From contig CP076546.1 of assembly GCA_018889975.1 (NCBI GenBank), positions 2,852,001-2,916,000 on the forward strand: a DNA stretch of 64,000 nucleotides, written 5' to 3'. The notes under the pieces are model-generated. The model worked only from the letters and a program-made list of their open reading frames with translations, did no database searches and was not told the origin of the DNA. Positions 27,488 to 36,428 of the stretch are shown here, piece by piece (the stretch's first letter is position 1; each line of letters begins with the position of its first letter). A program made the translations under genes and the position numbers. Origin of the DNA: Bacillus sp. NP157 (GTDB lineage: Bacteria; Pseudomonadota; Gammaproteobacteria; Xanthomonadales; Rhodanobacteraceae).

Positions 27488-28609
27488 ATGTCGCAACGGC
27501 ACAACAACTTCGACGCTCTCCGCCTTGGAGGGGCTCTCCTCGTTGCGCTCGGACATACGATGGATATCGTGCTGGGCTACGACGGATTAGGCGCCGCCAC
27601 CAACAACCAGAGCTTCGGTGGCCTGGGCCTGAACATTTTTTGCACGATCAGCGGATACCTGATCATGCGCAGCCGTCTTCGCAACGATGTGCGCCCCTTC
27701 TTTACATCGCGCGCACTGCGCATTTTCCCCGCGCTATTGATCGCCGTACCCTTGATGGCTCTCGTGCTGGGGCCAATCTATACGGCACTGCCGTTGCGCG
27801 ATTACTTCGCCGCCGGCGGCACGTGGCGCTTCCTCGCGTCGATCTTCGTTTACCCACTGAACCCGGGTCTCCCCGGGGTTTTCGGAGGGGCCGGCATCAT
27901 TGGACAGCTCTATTCACTCACGGCCGAGCTCACTTTCTACGTATTCATCGGCCTGTTGGGCAGGTGGCGACACTTCCCTGCGTTGCTAATCGCGCTCCTG
28001 GTCGTGACGTGGTGGATCTTCCTGCGCACGGACTACAACTCGCTGCCCTTCTCGCATGTTTTCAGCGTCCAGGTCGGCGGCACGACGACGTTCTTCTATC
28101 CGGTCCGCCTTGCCACCCTGTGCGTCTTCTATCTCTTCACGGGTGCGGCAGTGGCCCTGGCAGCCCCCTCGCCCACGGCGTTGACCAGGCTCGCGTGCTG
28201 CCTGTTACCGGTATGGATCATTGCGCTCTACGGGCCGGACCGTCGCGTTTACGACATGATCGAGATGACGATGCTGCCTCTTATCGTCCTCGGCGTGGGC
28301 CTGGCCAGTCGCTACACCATCCGGATCCCGGAGCGGTTCGGCGACATCTCGTACGGCGTCTACGTCTACCACTTTGCGATCGCCGAAGCGGTATTCACAT
28401 CGTGGCCGAGTGCTCACAAGGGCTGGCTTACGATTGGCGTGGCCTTGCTGGTGTCCATCCTGGTGGGCTGGCTTTCGTTCCACCTGATTGAAAAGCGAGC
28501 GCTGGCGCGAAAAGCCGCGACATCGAATGCGGCAGTCGAAGACGTCTCCGTCGCAGCACAGGCCGCCACGCACGCGTCCCACCATGCCACACAGGAGAGC
28601 ACCCCATGA
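27488..28609 (+). CDS. Acyltransferase family 3 (OafA-like) membrane protein
   Basis: This 373-residue protein has about ten TM helices. The family features are the N-terminal NNFDALRLGGALLVALGH (R and H of the acyltransferase-3 motif), GLGLNIFCTISGYLIMRS, the SRALRIFPALL segment and a YSLTAELTFYVFIG motif with the conserved Glu. Members acetylate or otherwise acylate O-antigen or other glycans using a periplasm-facing active site. The hydrophilic Ala-rich C-terminal tail is about 35 residues long. The ATG at 27488 comes 26 nt after the previous stop; its own stop overlaps the lipoprotein start. Confidence 0.88.
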   Translation: MSQRHNNFDALRLGGALLVALGHTMDIVLGYDGLGAATNNQSFGGLGLNIFCTISGYLIMRSRLRNDVRPFFTSRALRIFPALLIAVPLMALVLGPIYTALPLRDYFAAGGTWRFLASIFVYPLNPGLPGVFGGAGIIGQLYSLTAELTFYVFIGLLGRWRHFPALLIALLVVTWWIFLRTDYNSLPFSHVFSVQVGGTTTFFYPVRLATLCVFYLFTGAAVALAAPSPTALTRLACCLLPVWIIALYGPDRRVYDMIEMTMLPLIVLGVGLASRYTIRIPERFGDISYGVYVYHFAIAEAVFTSWPSAHKGWLTIGVALLVSILVGWLSFHLIEKRALARKAATSNAAVEDVSVAAQAATHASHHATQESTP

Positions 28610-29133
28610 TCCACGGCACGACCCGATTGGTTGCCCTATCCATGCTCAGCTCCTTCGCCCTTGCGGCATGCCAGGTATCCAACAGCGGAACCGGGCAGGC
28701 CCAGGCACCGGGCCCCGCCCCGAAGGTCCAGGCGGCTCCCGCATCGTTGCCGGCCGACGTACCTGCCGCCGGGGCGAAGTGCAAACTCGACCTCGTGTCC
28801 GGCAAGGCTGCCACGCAGCAGGTTTCGATCGCGCACGGGGCAGGCGCGGCATTCGAAGGTTGGGCCTACACCGAAGGAAAGGGGCCCTTCCAAAAGCTGG
28901 CGCTAACCTTCCAGGGAACAGACGGCCATCGCTTCACCGTGCCGCTGGTGACAGGCGTCCAGCGCGACGACGTTGCCCAGGGCATGGGCAACAGTGCATT
29001 GGCGACGGCGGGCTTCGCGGTGACGGCGGATATCGGAGAGCTTCCGTCCGGCACCTACCAACTCGGGCTCAGGTCCGACGCACCGGATGAGCCCGCGTTC
29101 TGTGACCTCGCGACGCGCGTCGAGGTCCGCTAA
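28606..29133 (+). CDS. Small predicted lipoprotein at the end of the O-antigen operon
   Basis: This 175-residue protein has a signal peptide and lipobox LAAC at about residue 22. It continues with a Pro/Ala/Gln-rich linker of about 35 residues and then a compact domain that appears beta-rich (AFEGWAYTEGKGPFQKLALT, then LPSGTYQLGLRSD). Two cysteines remain in the mature domain (in AKCKLD and AFCDLA) and could form a disulphide. I do not recognise the family. Its ATG overlaps the acyltransferase stop (ATGA) and the operon ends at the hairpin 7 bp downstream. An accessory role in glycan modification or surface display is only inferred from position. Confidence 0.72.
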   Translation: MIHGTTRLVALSMLSSFALAACQVSNSGTGQAQAPGPAPKVQAAPASLPADVPAAGAKCKLDLVSGKAATQQVSIAHGAGAAFEGWAYTEGKGPFQKLALTFQGTDGHRFTVPLVTGVQRDDVAQGMGNSALATAGFAVTADIGELPSGTYQLGLRSDAPDEPAFCDLATRVEVR

Positions 29134-29139
29134 ACCGAA

Positions 29140-29175
29140 CTCGTACGTTCACGCCGACTGGCGTGAACGTACGAG
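29140..29175. terminator. Perfect 16-bp bidirectional hairpin between convergent O-antigen operons
   Basis: CTCGTACGTTCACGCC (29140-29155) pairs perfectly with the complement at 29160-29175 around a GACT loop. It separates the plus-strand operon ending at 29133 from the minus-strand operon ending at 29149. The last codons and stop of the minus-strand glycosyltransferase lie inside the stem. No T-tract is evident on either side. Confidence 0.85.
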
Positions 29176-32100
29176 TGCTTTCAATGCCTCGAACCGGCCA
29201 TCCACGCCGACCTTGAAGTCGCCATGGAAATCCCGGGCGTGGCCCGCAGACGCAACGCGTCGGCGAAGTGACGCATCGGTGACCAGGCTCTCCAGCGTAT
29301 CCAGCCAGGTGCTGGCGTCGTCTTGCACGAGGAAACCGTCCACGCCAGGGCTGACCGCGTCCTGGTAGGGCTCAAGGTCGGACACGACCGCGGCGATGCC
29401 AAGCGCGGCATAGTCGAGCACCTTGATCTCGCTCTTGCATCGATTGAAAGGCGTCGCGCGAAGAGGCGACAGGCCGATGTCGAAGCGTGGCTGCTGGGTT
29501 AGCCAGGTCACGAACGCAGGATAGGACGCGCCCACCGAGGCGGGCGGTACGAGGACGCGGACGTGGCCATCGTCGACGTCGTCCGCACTGACGCCAATCA
29601 GCGTAATGTCCACCTTATCCGTGTATTTCCGCTTGAGCGCTTGCAACGCTGGAGAAATCATCGCGAGGTCATCGCCATGGGTACGCGTGCCCATGTAAAC
29701 GATTCGCACAGGGCCCCGGCCGTCGTGCTCGACGAGCGCGGGCCCCATGGCATCACCCCAAAGCGCAGGGTCTAGCTGGTTGCGATGCACCTGCACGTCG
29801 CGCGCGCCGACGTCGCGAAGCCGGGTGGCCAGCACAGGCGTCGAAACCCAGATTTCCGCTGCCTGCTCGACAAAGGCATGCACGATGTCGAGGAGCGTCC
29901 GATACTTGCCGCCCTCCGCATTGGGATCCAGGTCGTAGAGGTTATCGTCCAGGTCATAGACGAGGGGGATTCCCCTGGCTGCCGCCATGGTAATCAGGGC
30001 CTGCGCGTCAGCGAGGGTTTCGACAGGGACACGGTGCGTGATGATGACGTCCGCGTCATAGAGATCGATCTCGGCGGCCGTGACGTACCTGACCACGGCA
30101 TCGCCCCTGGCCTGCATCGCTTCGAGGAACGGAACCAGCCGGATATGCGCGCAAGGGCTTGGCACGTCGCCTTGCGATTCAAGCACCGCAAGGACACGCA
30201 TCTGCCGGCCCGTGGAGGTCACCGCAAGTGCCTGGACACCAGGCGCATAGCCGTCCTCGGGCAGCAGGGCAGCCTGGAGGTCGGCACCCGCTACGAAAGG
30301 ATGGACGGTCTCGCCGGCAACGAAGTACTTGTCGCGCAAGCCGACGATATGCTCCGCAAGCGCCTTTCCGGCCATCGCGAAGTCAAACATGAACGACCAG
30401 GGGCGGCCGTGGATGCGTTCACCGAACGCACCCACATCGGGCACCAGCACGGGTAACCCAGCCTCGAAGGCGGCGCTCAACGTGTAGCTATAGGTTTCGG
30501 GCCACTGTGAGGCAAACAGGACAAGGTCAGGCTGTTCGGACGCAAGCAAGGCCTGCAGATCTGCTTCCTTGTACCTGCCAGTCGTACGGATCGATGCAAT
30601 CGAACCCGCCGGCAGTGGACCAAACGGGTCGCCGATGACAATGAACTCGATGTCCATGCCCATGGCACGTGCGTGGGTCGCTGCATCAATGACGAGGTCG
30701 CGTCCTTTGTGTGGCGCCAGCACCCCGATCACGGCAACCCTCAACACATCGCGATCGTGCAGGCGACGGGGTGCGCTGGCCTCACGCCAGAGTGACGGCA
30801 CGGACTCGTGCAGGATGGCCTGCGTGTTCGCCCCCGGTGCATAACGCTCGATACGCACGGAAGCATCGACACTCGGCGTAATCACACGTTGAGCATCGCG
30901 AAGCGCCCACGCGTGCTGGCTGCGCCACGAACGAATATCGCGTGCACCCATTTTCGGATTGGCGAGGATGCAGGCGTTGCAGCCATCCTCGGCCGGCTCG
31001 CCGCAGTAGTGTGCCCCGTCTCGCGCGAGATTAATCTGAGGGCAAACCGTGAAGTAGTCGTGGACCGTGAAGTCGAACGGAATGCCCGACCGCCGTATCG
31101 CGGCACCCAGCTCCGGTCCGAAGCCGAACAGGTGATGCACGTGGATTCGGTCGATCGGGAACGCGCCCAGCAACGCCAGCAACGACGCGTCGTCGGTAGC
31201 ATCGACGTTCACGGAGAACGAATCGTAGTCGTCGACGGCATGCAAGGCGACGCCGGCAGTCGAGAACGTGCCCGAGGGGCGAAGCACCAGCACGCGGGAA
31301 TGCTTTGCATATCGGGCCGCGAGATCCTGGACGTGGCGCTCGGTGCCGCCGCCCAGGCTATGGGTTACCAGCAAGACCACCGGCTTGTCGCCACCACGCC
31401 AGATCTGCGAGGTAATCGCCGCACGATACGCGCGGCCGGGGTCTTCGGAAACATGCGCCGCCACCTCCAGCAGGTAGCGTGGATGCTTGGCCAGCAGCGC
31501 ATCCATGCCGCGAGCCTTGCCTGCGGAACTATCGGCAGCGAAGCTCACCTCGCCCGCGTGGTAGACGAACGTATCGAGGATGAGGATGTTTTCCCAACCC
31601 TCCTCCGCCGCGCGCATGCAGAAGTCGTTTTCCTCGCCGTAGCCCTTGCCGAACGCCTCGGCGTCGAACAGGCCCAGCTGGCCCAGGGCCGCACGCCGGA
31701 TGAGCATGCAGAAGCCAACACCCGTCGGTACGTCGACGTAGCGTCCTGCGTTGGCAGCTGCGCACGCCTTGTCCATCCGGTCCAGCGAGACCCCCGGCGA
31801 CAATGTCCTGCGTCCCTGGAAATCGGGATAGCTGCAAATCGTGGCGTTGTTCGAAAGCGGAGTGACGGTGGCGATACGCGGCCGCGCATACGCCTGCGCC
31901 ATCATGCGGTCGAGCCAGTCGTTCGCCACCTCGGTGTCGCTGTTGAGCAACAGCACGTCGTTGGACTCCGACAGGGCCATTCCCCTGTTCACCGTGCCGA
32001 CGAATCCGAGGTTCTGCTCGTTGACCAGGAGCATGAACCCGTGGCGCGCTGCCGCCTCTTCGAGGTAGCCGTACATCTCCGGCTCCGGCGAACAGTCATT

Positions 32101-33162
32101 GATGACAATCAAACGGAACGGTGTCGACGAGCGGGAAGCGTAGACGCTTTCGATACAGCGAGACGTCTCTTCGATGCCTCGGTAAACAGGAATAATGACG
32201 TCGACCATCGGCACGCCGGACGGCACGGCCAGTCGAACCGTCGACGGAAGGAGCTCAGCGACCGCGTGCCGGCTGACCGGCTGGGCGCGCTGCTCAGCGG
32301 CGCCAGCGCGGAGGAAATGCTCCAGCGGATCGATGTTCGCCTGCGCGATATCCGGATGCTCGGCCAGGTAGCGTTCGGCGTCGAAATTCGGGCCGGGCTT
32401 GAAACCCATGCGCCAGCCCTCGTTGGCGTAATGCTGGAGGGGGTTCATGCCGGCCTTGGCGACCTGTGGATATCGCGACAGATACCACGCGCTGCTGAAG
32501 TACGGATTCGGGTCGCGGCCTTCGTATGCTCCAGAACCGATGTAATGGACCAGCGGATTCAGCCCCGCCGTGGCCACGTCCTGGTATTGGGTCAGGTAGA
32601 AGAGGCTCGAAAACAGAGCGCACGGATCCCGGCGCTCCGCCACGCCGTAGCGAAGGAAGTGGGCAAGCGGATTGGCGCCGCTGGCCGCTACGTCCGGATA
32701 GACGTTCAGGTACCACGAAGAATCGAACAAGGCCGTCGGGCGGCGACCCTCGCGAGCACCGAAGCGAATGTAATGAGCGAGCGGATTCAGGCCCATCGCG
32801 GCAACGTCGGGCGCGCTCTTCAGATACCAGGCGGTATCGAAAAGCGCGTTGGGCCAATAGCCGAGCCGGTAGCCATCCTTCATGTAATGCGTCAGGGGAT
32901 CCATTGACGCGGGCACGGAACTGCCGTATCGGCCCATGTAAAAAGCCGGATCGAAACAGTCACTATCTCGTACCATACGCAGGTCGCGCGCAGTCGATCG
33001 CATGAATCCCGCGCCGAGATGCAATGCGGCCATCAGGTGCCATCGCGCCTGCCGCAGCCCGAAATAAACCTTTCTCGCAAGCGGCGATCGCGCCGCACGT
33101 CGGCGCAATGCCATTCGCAGAATCGCTGCGCGGCGCTCCAGCGCCGTCCTATCCAATCTCAT
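29149..33162 (-). CDS. Giant multidomain glycosyltransferase with six N-terminal repeats
   Basis: This 1337-residue protein has several parts. Residues about 69-297 are six tandem 37-38-residue repeats of the form F-D/S-x-x-x-Y-L-x-x-x-P-D-V-A-x-x-G-x-N-P-L-x-H-Y-x-x-x-G-x-x-E-x-R-x-P. A GT2 domain begins near 318 (VDVIIPVYRGIEET, VINDCSPEPEM, LLLNSDTEV). A GT4-like domain begins near 600 (VVLLVTHSLGGGTERHVQDL; EAGLPVLVPDVGAF). A second GT-B-type domain occupies about the last 350 residues (FNRCKSEIKVLDYAALG). Three catalytic domains suggest assembly of a repeat unit, with the repeats as a protein- or membrane-binding scaffold. The ATG at 33162 has AGAGGTG upstream; an upstream TTG is rejected. 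It is the last gene of the metB-wzm-wzt run. Confidence 0.88.
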   Translation of the reverse strand: MRLDRTALERRAAILRMALRRRAARSPLARKVYFGLRQARWHLMAALHLGAGFMRSTARDLRMVRDSDCFDPAFYMGRYGSSVPASMDPLTHYMKDGYRLGYWPNALFDTAWYLKSAPDVAAMGLNPLAHYIRFGAREGRRPTALFDSSWYLNVYPDVAASGANPLAHFLRYGVAERRDPCALFSSLFYLTQYQDVATAGLNPLVHYIGSGAYEGRDPNPYFSSAWYLSRYPQVAKAGMNPLQHYANEGWRMGFKPGPNFDAERYLAEHPDIAQANIDPLEHFLRAGAAEQRAQPVSRHAVAELLPSTVRLAVPSGVPMVDVIIPVYRGIEETSRCIESVYASRSSTPFRLIVINDCSPEPEMYGYLEEAAARHGFMLLVNEQNLGFVGTVNRGMALSESNDVLLLNSDTEVANDWLDRMMAQAYARPRIATVTPLSNNATICSYPDFQGRRTLSPGVSLDRMDKACAAANAGRYVDVPTGVGFCMLIRRAALGQLGLFDAEAFGKGYGEENDFCMRAAEEGWENILILDTFVYHAGEVSFAADSSAGKARGMDALLAKHPRYLLEVAAHVSEDPGRAYRAAITSQIWRGGDKPVVLLVTHSLGGGTERHVQDLAARYAKHSRVLVLRPSGTFSTAGVALHAVDDYDSFSVNVDATDDASLLALLGAFPIDRIHVHHLFGFGPELGAAIRRSGIPFDFTVHDYFTVCPQINLARDGAHYCGEPAEDGCNACILANPKMGARDIRSWRSQHAWALRDAQRVITPSVDASVRIERYAPGANTQAILHESVPSLWREASAPRRLHDRDVLRVAVIGVLAPHKGRDLVIDAATHARAMGMDIEFIVIGDPFGPLPAGSIASIRTTGRYKEADLQALLASEQPDLVLFASQWPETYSYTLSAAFEAGLPVLVPDVGAFGERIHGRPWSFMFDFAMAGKALAEHIVGLRDKYFVAGETVHPFVAGADLQAALLPEDGYAPGVQALAVTSTGRQMRVLAVLESQGDVPSPCAHIRLVPFLEAMQARGDAVVRYVTAAEIDLYDADVIITHRVPVETLADAQALITMAAARGIPLVYDLDDNLYDLDPNAEGGKYRTLLDIVHAFVEQAAEIWVSTPVLATRLRDVGARDVQVHRNQLDPALWGDAMGPALVEHDGRGPVRIVYMGTRTHGDDLAMISPALQALKRKYTDKVDITLIGVSADDVDDGHVRVLVPPASVGASYPAFVTWLTQQPRFDIGLSPLRATPFNRCKSEIKVLDYAALGIAAVVSDLEPYQDAVSPGVDGFLVQDDASTWLDTLESLVTDASLRRRVASAGHARDFHGDFKVGVDGRFEALKALVRSRQSA

Positions 33163-33210
33163 AACACCTCTGCCCGGTACACGCCTTTCCACCCCTTTAG
33201 CGCCCAACCA

Positions 33211-35118
33211 TTACCAGAACCGGCGCCTTCGCTTGAGCGAACCCAGTACTTCGGATATCTCGCTGCGCACGCCCTGAAGCGCCGCGTCGTCACTTACCAG
33301 GGAGTCACCCACGCCACCCAACTCAGCCTGGATACTCGCCAGCGATTCACGGATGCCCGCGAAGTCTCCGGCCTCGATTCGCTCTTCCAGTCTCACAAGG
33401 CGGTCGCGAAGGTCAACCAGGCCGAAAATCGACTCTCGCTGTCCGTCGCTCACATGGAAGCGGATCTCGAATGCGGCCGATCTCTCGTCGCCATCGATAT
33501 CGGCGAAAAGATCGGCGACCGAAAGCTCGACGAACGGATCGTCGCCACTCGCAAGCACCTTCACAGGCATCTTGCCGGGCTCGGAGAAAAGCCTCTCGCC
33601 ACATCCCACCACGCGGCCGCCTACATCATAAAGTCGAGTCAGCGCATGGTGTTGCGTAAGTGTCTCACCTGCGGCCACGGAACCCCAGCTTGAAGATGTG
33701 AAGACATACGCCCCCTCGACCGACGCAGGGTCGAACCTCAGCGCCGCTGGCCGAACGCCGGCAGGCAGCTTGAAACGGGCAACGCGTGTATCGCCATCGC
33801 GGGTGGCCATGCAGAGGATGGTTCGTTCTTCGGCAAAAAATTCACCGTCGCAACGATAATAGAGCTTCGAGACCGCATCTTGCTCGGCGCTGGCGTGGCG
33901 GAACCTGTGCAGGAGCGCGCCAACGACGTTGGCTTCGCGGATGAATGAGCGAATCGCATCCATTCCGTCGGCCAGGACGGGCGTTCGCGCGTAGGCCGCG
34001 ACGTGGCGAGCCATGATATCTGACTCCGACGGATTACCCAGGCGGAATCGAATATAGCTTGCGGTGAACACATCGTCGAACGGCGCGAGATAGCCGAAGA
34101 GATAGAACATCAGTCGGCGCAATGCCTCGCGATCGTCAGCTGCGCCAGCGATAAAGGCATAAGAGCTGTCGCCAAGCACCTCCACTGGGACGCCGTAGAG
34201 GAGCGCTTCGAGCCCGACGCTGGAATTGATGGTGACGACGCGCGAACAGTGCTGCACAAACACCGCGCTATTTGGCGACGTGTCAACGAGAAGCGCCGGG
34301 TCGGCCAGTGCGAAGCGACTACCAGGGTGCGTCCTGACGCGGATATCGCCGCTACCCGACTCATAAAGGACCCGGGCGATAAGGGATGTATTATCAAAGC
34401 CATTGCCATAACACAGCAGGTTGGAATCATCTTCCACCTGGAGTACGACACCCACGTTGCAATGGTGGCGATTAGGATCCATCGGTACGTCGTCAAGCGA
34501 CATGCTGCGACGGACGGCTTCCAGCGACAGGTCGGCGGGAATGGCTTCCAGCGGCAGCGCCTCGTAGCGGGCACGCGCCTCGGTGTTCCCGTTGACGCCG
34601 CGGAAATCGAAATACGCGGTGCTGCGGTAGAGCGGGTCTCGCAACGGCCCCATCTCGAGATAGGCGACACGCACGCCACACGCGGCGGCGGCTGCCGCCA
34701 GCGAGGGACAGTTCGTCCATGAAAGGACCACTTCAGGTAACGACGGCAGGCTTCGCAGGTGCCCTTCCAGCTCGGCGCGTAGCTGGGGAATCTCCTCTTC
34801 CAGGAACGCCCTGAAGAACGACAAGGGATTGCCCTGGTAATGGGGAAGCAGCGAGTCCATCAGTCCCGTGTCCATCAGCCGGTACACGTGCCTCTCCAGG
34901 GAGGCTGGGTCGGGCGTGACATAGCCCAGGGCGCGTTGACGTGCCAGGTCCAGTTCCGGTCGCCCCTTTGCATCCAGTGCGAGCCCTGACTCGAGGTAAT
35001 CCGACGAGAGAAGGAACGCCATCGGCTCGCCGATCGAATGCAACAACCGGTAGAACACCCAGAGGTACGGTGCCGGGAGGCCGCGAAACGCGTAAGGAGG
35101 AAGGAACGCGGCGATCAT
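33211..35118 (-). CDS. KpsC/KpsS-like capsule polysaccharide synthesis protein
   Basis: This 635-residue protein has a central region that resembles the capsule-synthesis (KpsC/KpsS, LipB) family: VRTHPGSRF, then SRVVTINSSVGLEALLYG and VPVEVLGDSSY, the typical nucleotide-binding C-terminal half. In capsule systems these enzymes add Kdo to a lipid primer. The N-terminal 180 residues begin MIAAFLPPYAFRGLPAPYLW and the C-terminal 250 residues form a different domain with a predicted coiled coil near the end (RLEERIEAGDF to SLKRRRRFW). The start overlaps the Wzt stop (ATGA). Presence beside an O-antigen ABC exporter suggests a chain-terminating or reducing-end transfer role, which is inference. 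Confidence 0.72.
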   Translation of the reverse strand: MIAAFLPPYAFRGLPAPYLWVFYRLLHSIGEPMAFLLSSDYLESGLALDAKGRPELDLARQRALGYVTPDPASLERHVYRLMDTGLMDSLLPHYQGNPLSFFRAFLEEEIPQLRAELEGHLRSLPSLPEVVLSWTNCPSLAAAAAACGVRVAYLEMGPLRDPLYRSTAYFDFRGVNGNTEARARYEALPLEAIPADLSLEAVRRSMSLDDVPMDPNRHHCNVGVVLQVEDDSNLLCYGNGFDNTSLIARVLYESGSGDIRVRTHPGSRFALADPALLVDTSPNSAVFVQHCSRVVTINSSVGLEALLYGVPVEVLGDSSYAFIAGAADDREALRRLMFYLFGYLAPFDDVFTASYIRFRLGNPSESDIMARHVAAYARTPVLADGMDAIRSFIREANVVGALLHRFRHASAEQDAVSKLYYRCDGEFFAEERTILCMATRDGDTRVARFKLPAGVRPAALRFDPASVEGAYVFTSSSWGSVAAGETLTQHHALTRLYDVGGRVVGCGERLFSEPGKMPVKVLASGDDPFVELSVADLFADIDGDERSAAFEIRFHVSDGQRESIFGLVDLRDRLVRLEERIEAGDFAGIRESLASIQAELGGVGDSLVSDDAALQGVRSEISEVLGSLKRRRRFW

Positions 35119-36428
35119 GGTCGCCCCTCCGTCACGGTCACGGGCGCGTAGACCACGCCAACCTGCTCGCGCGCCGACCAGAACTTGAGGGACTGGATCG
35201 GGCGGCGCTGGTCGAGCTCTTCGCGGACGCCATTCTGGATACACGACAACCCGCAATGGACGAGGTAGTCGCCCGCGCTGACGGGCAGCTTGGCCGCGTA
35301 CTCGAAGACCTGGCGACCCGGACGCAACGCCATGGGGAAGCCCGCCCGGATATTGTTATCGCCCCAGACATCGCCACCCTGGGTCTTCGAGATCGAGATC
35401 CCCAGGGCAACCTCGTCGATTGGCTCGGCGGCTGTGATCGTAAAGCGGAAAAGGACCTCCTCACCCGAGCGCAGCACCGGCCGCTCTTCCAGCGTCGTCC
35501 CGTCCGGCCGCAGGACCTCCATCGACTCGATGATTGCCCGCGCAGACCCGAAGCGCTTCTCGGAAATCTCGGCATTGATCGAGCTTGCCTGCATGTCACG
35601 AAGCTGCTCGACATCGATCGCATCGCCCAGTGCATCCGGCTGAATCGCCGGGGGCCTGGCACGCGAGGCCATCATGCCCTTCTCGTAGGTCAGCACGGCC
35701 GCAAGGACGTCGCGCGTATCCGTCGTGATGCGCCCTCCGTCGATCACGATGCATCGATCGGCATAGTCGAGGATGTTGCCCGTGGAGTGGGTGACCATGA
35801 GGATGGTGACACCGCGGCGGCGAAGCTCCTCCATGCGCTTGAAGCACTTGTACTGGAACCCGATGTCACCGACCGACAAGGCTTCGTCGACGATGAGGAT
35901 CTCGGGGTCGACGCAGGCCTGCACGGCGAAGGCCAGGCGTACGTACATACCGCTGGAGTAGGTTTTCACCGGCTGGTCGATGAATTCGCCAATGCCTGCA
36001 AACTCCTCGATCTCCGCGAACCGGGCTTTCATTTCCTCGCGGGAAAGCCCGAGCAGCTCGCCGTTCAGGAACACATTTTCCCGACCCGTGAAGTCAGAAT
36101 TGAAACCGGCACCGAGCTCCAGGAGCGCAGCAACCCGGCCATTGACTTCAACCGTGCCATTGGATGCAGCCAGCGTGCCGCAGATGATCTGCAGAAGCGT
36201 CGATTTCCCCGCGCCGTTGCGGCCGATGATGCCGACCGTCTCACCCTTTGCAAGGGTGAACGATACGCCACCGAGGGCATTGAACTCACGGTAATAGCGT
36301 CGAGGGGTCAAGTGGAGCAGCCGCTGGAGGCGCGGGAGAAAGAACTGCTTCAGACGGTCCCGCGGCGACTCGTATATCTCGAACGCCTTGGTAACGCCGT
36401 CGACCCGGATGGCGATTTCAGAGGACAT
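35115..36428 (-). CDS. wzt: O-antigen ABC exporter ATP-binding protein Wzt with carbohydrate-binding domain
   Basis: This 437-residue protein has an ATPase domain at residues 1-250: Walker A GRNGAGKST (69-77), the atypical Wzt signature YSSGM, Walker B ILIVDEALSVGD and the switch histidine in MVTHSTGN. The C-terminal 180 residues form the beta-sandwich domain that in relatives recognises the modified non-reducing end of the finished polysaccharide before export. So the locus uses ABC-dependent export, and chain length would be set by a terminator on the glycan. The ATG at 36428 gives a normal N-terminus; an upstream extension is rejected. It overlaps the wzm stop by 11 bases and the next gene's start by 4. 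Confidence 0.95.
   Translation of the reverse strand: MSSEIAIRVDGVTKAFEIYESPRDRLKQFFLPRLQRLLHLTPRRYYREFNALGGVSFTLAKGETVGIIGRNGAGKSTLLQIICGTLAASNGTVEVNGRVAALLELGAGFNSDFTGRENVFLNGELLGLSREEMKARFAEIEEFAGIGEFIDQPVKTYSSGMYVRLAFAVQACVDPEILIVDEALSVGDIGFQYKCFKRMEELRRRGVTILMVTHSTGNILDYADRCIVIDGGRITTDTRDVLAAVLTYEKGMMASRARPPAIQPDALGDAIDVEQLRDMQASSINAEISEKRFGSARAIIESMEVLRPDGTTLEERPVLRSGEEVLFRFTITAAEPIDEVALGISISKTQGGDVWGDNNIRAGFPMALRPGRQVFEYAAKLPVSAGDYLVHCGLSCIQNGVREELDQRRPIQSLKFWSAREQVGVVYAPVTVTEGRP

Noticed and set aside
30808-32907. Plus-strand frame of 699 codons within the giant glycosyltransferase
   Set aside because: Shadow of the minus-strand gene; no domain recognisable and crosses several domain boundaries of the true gene.
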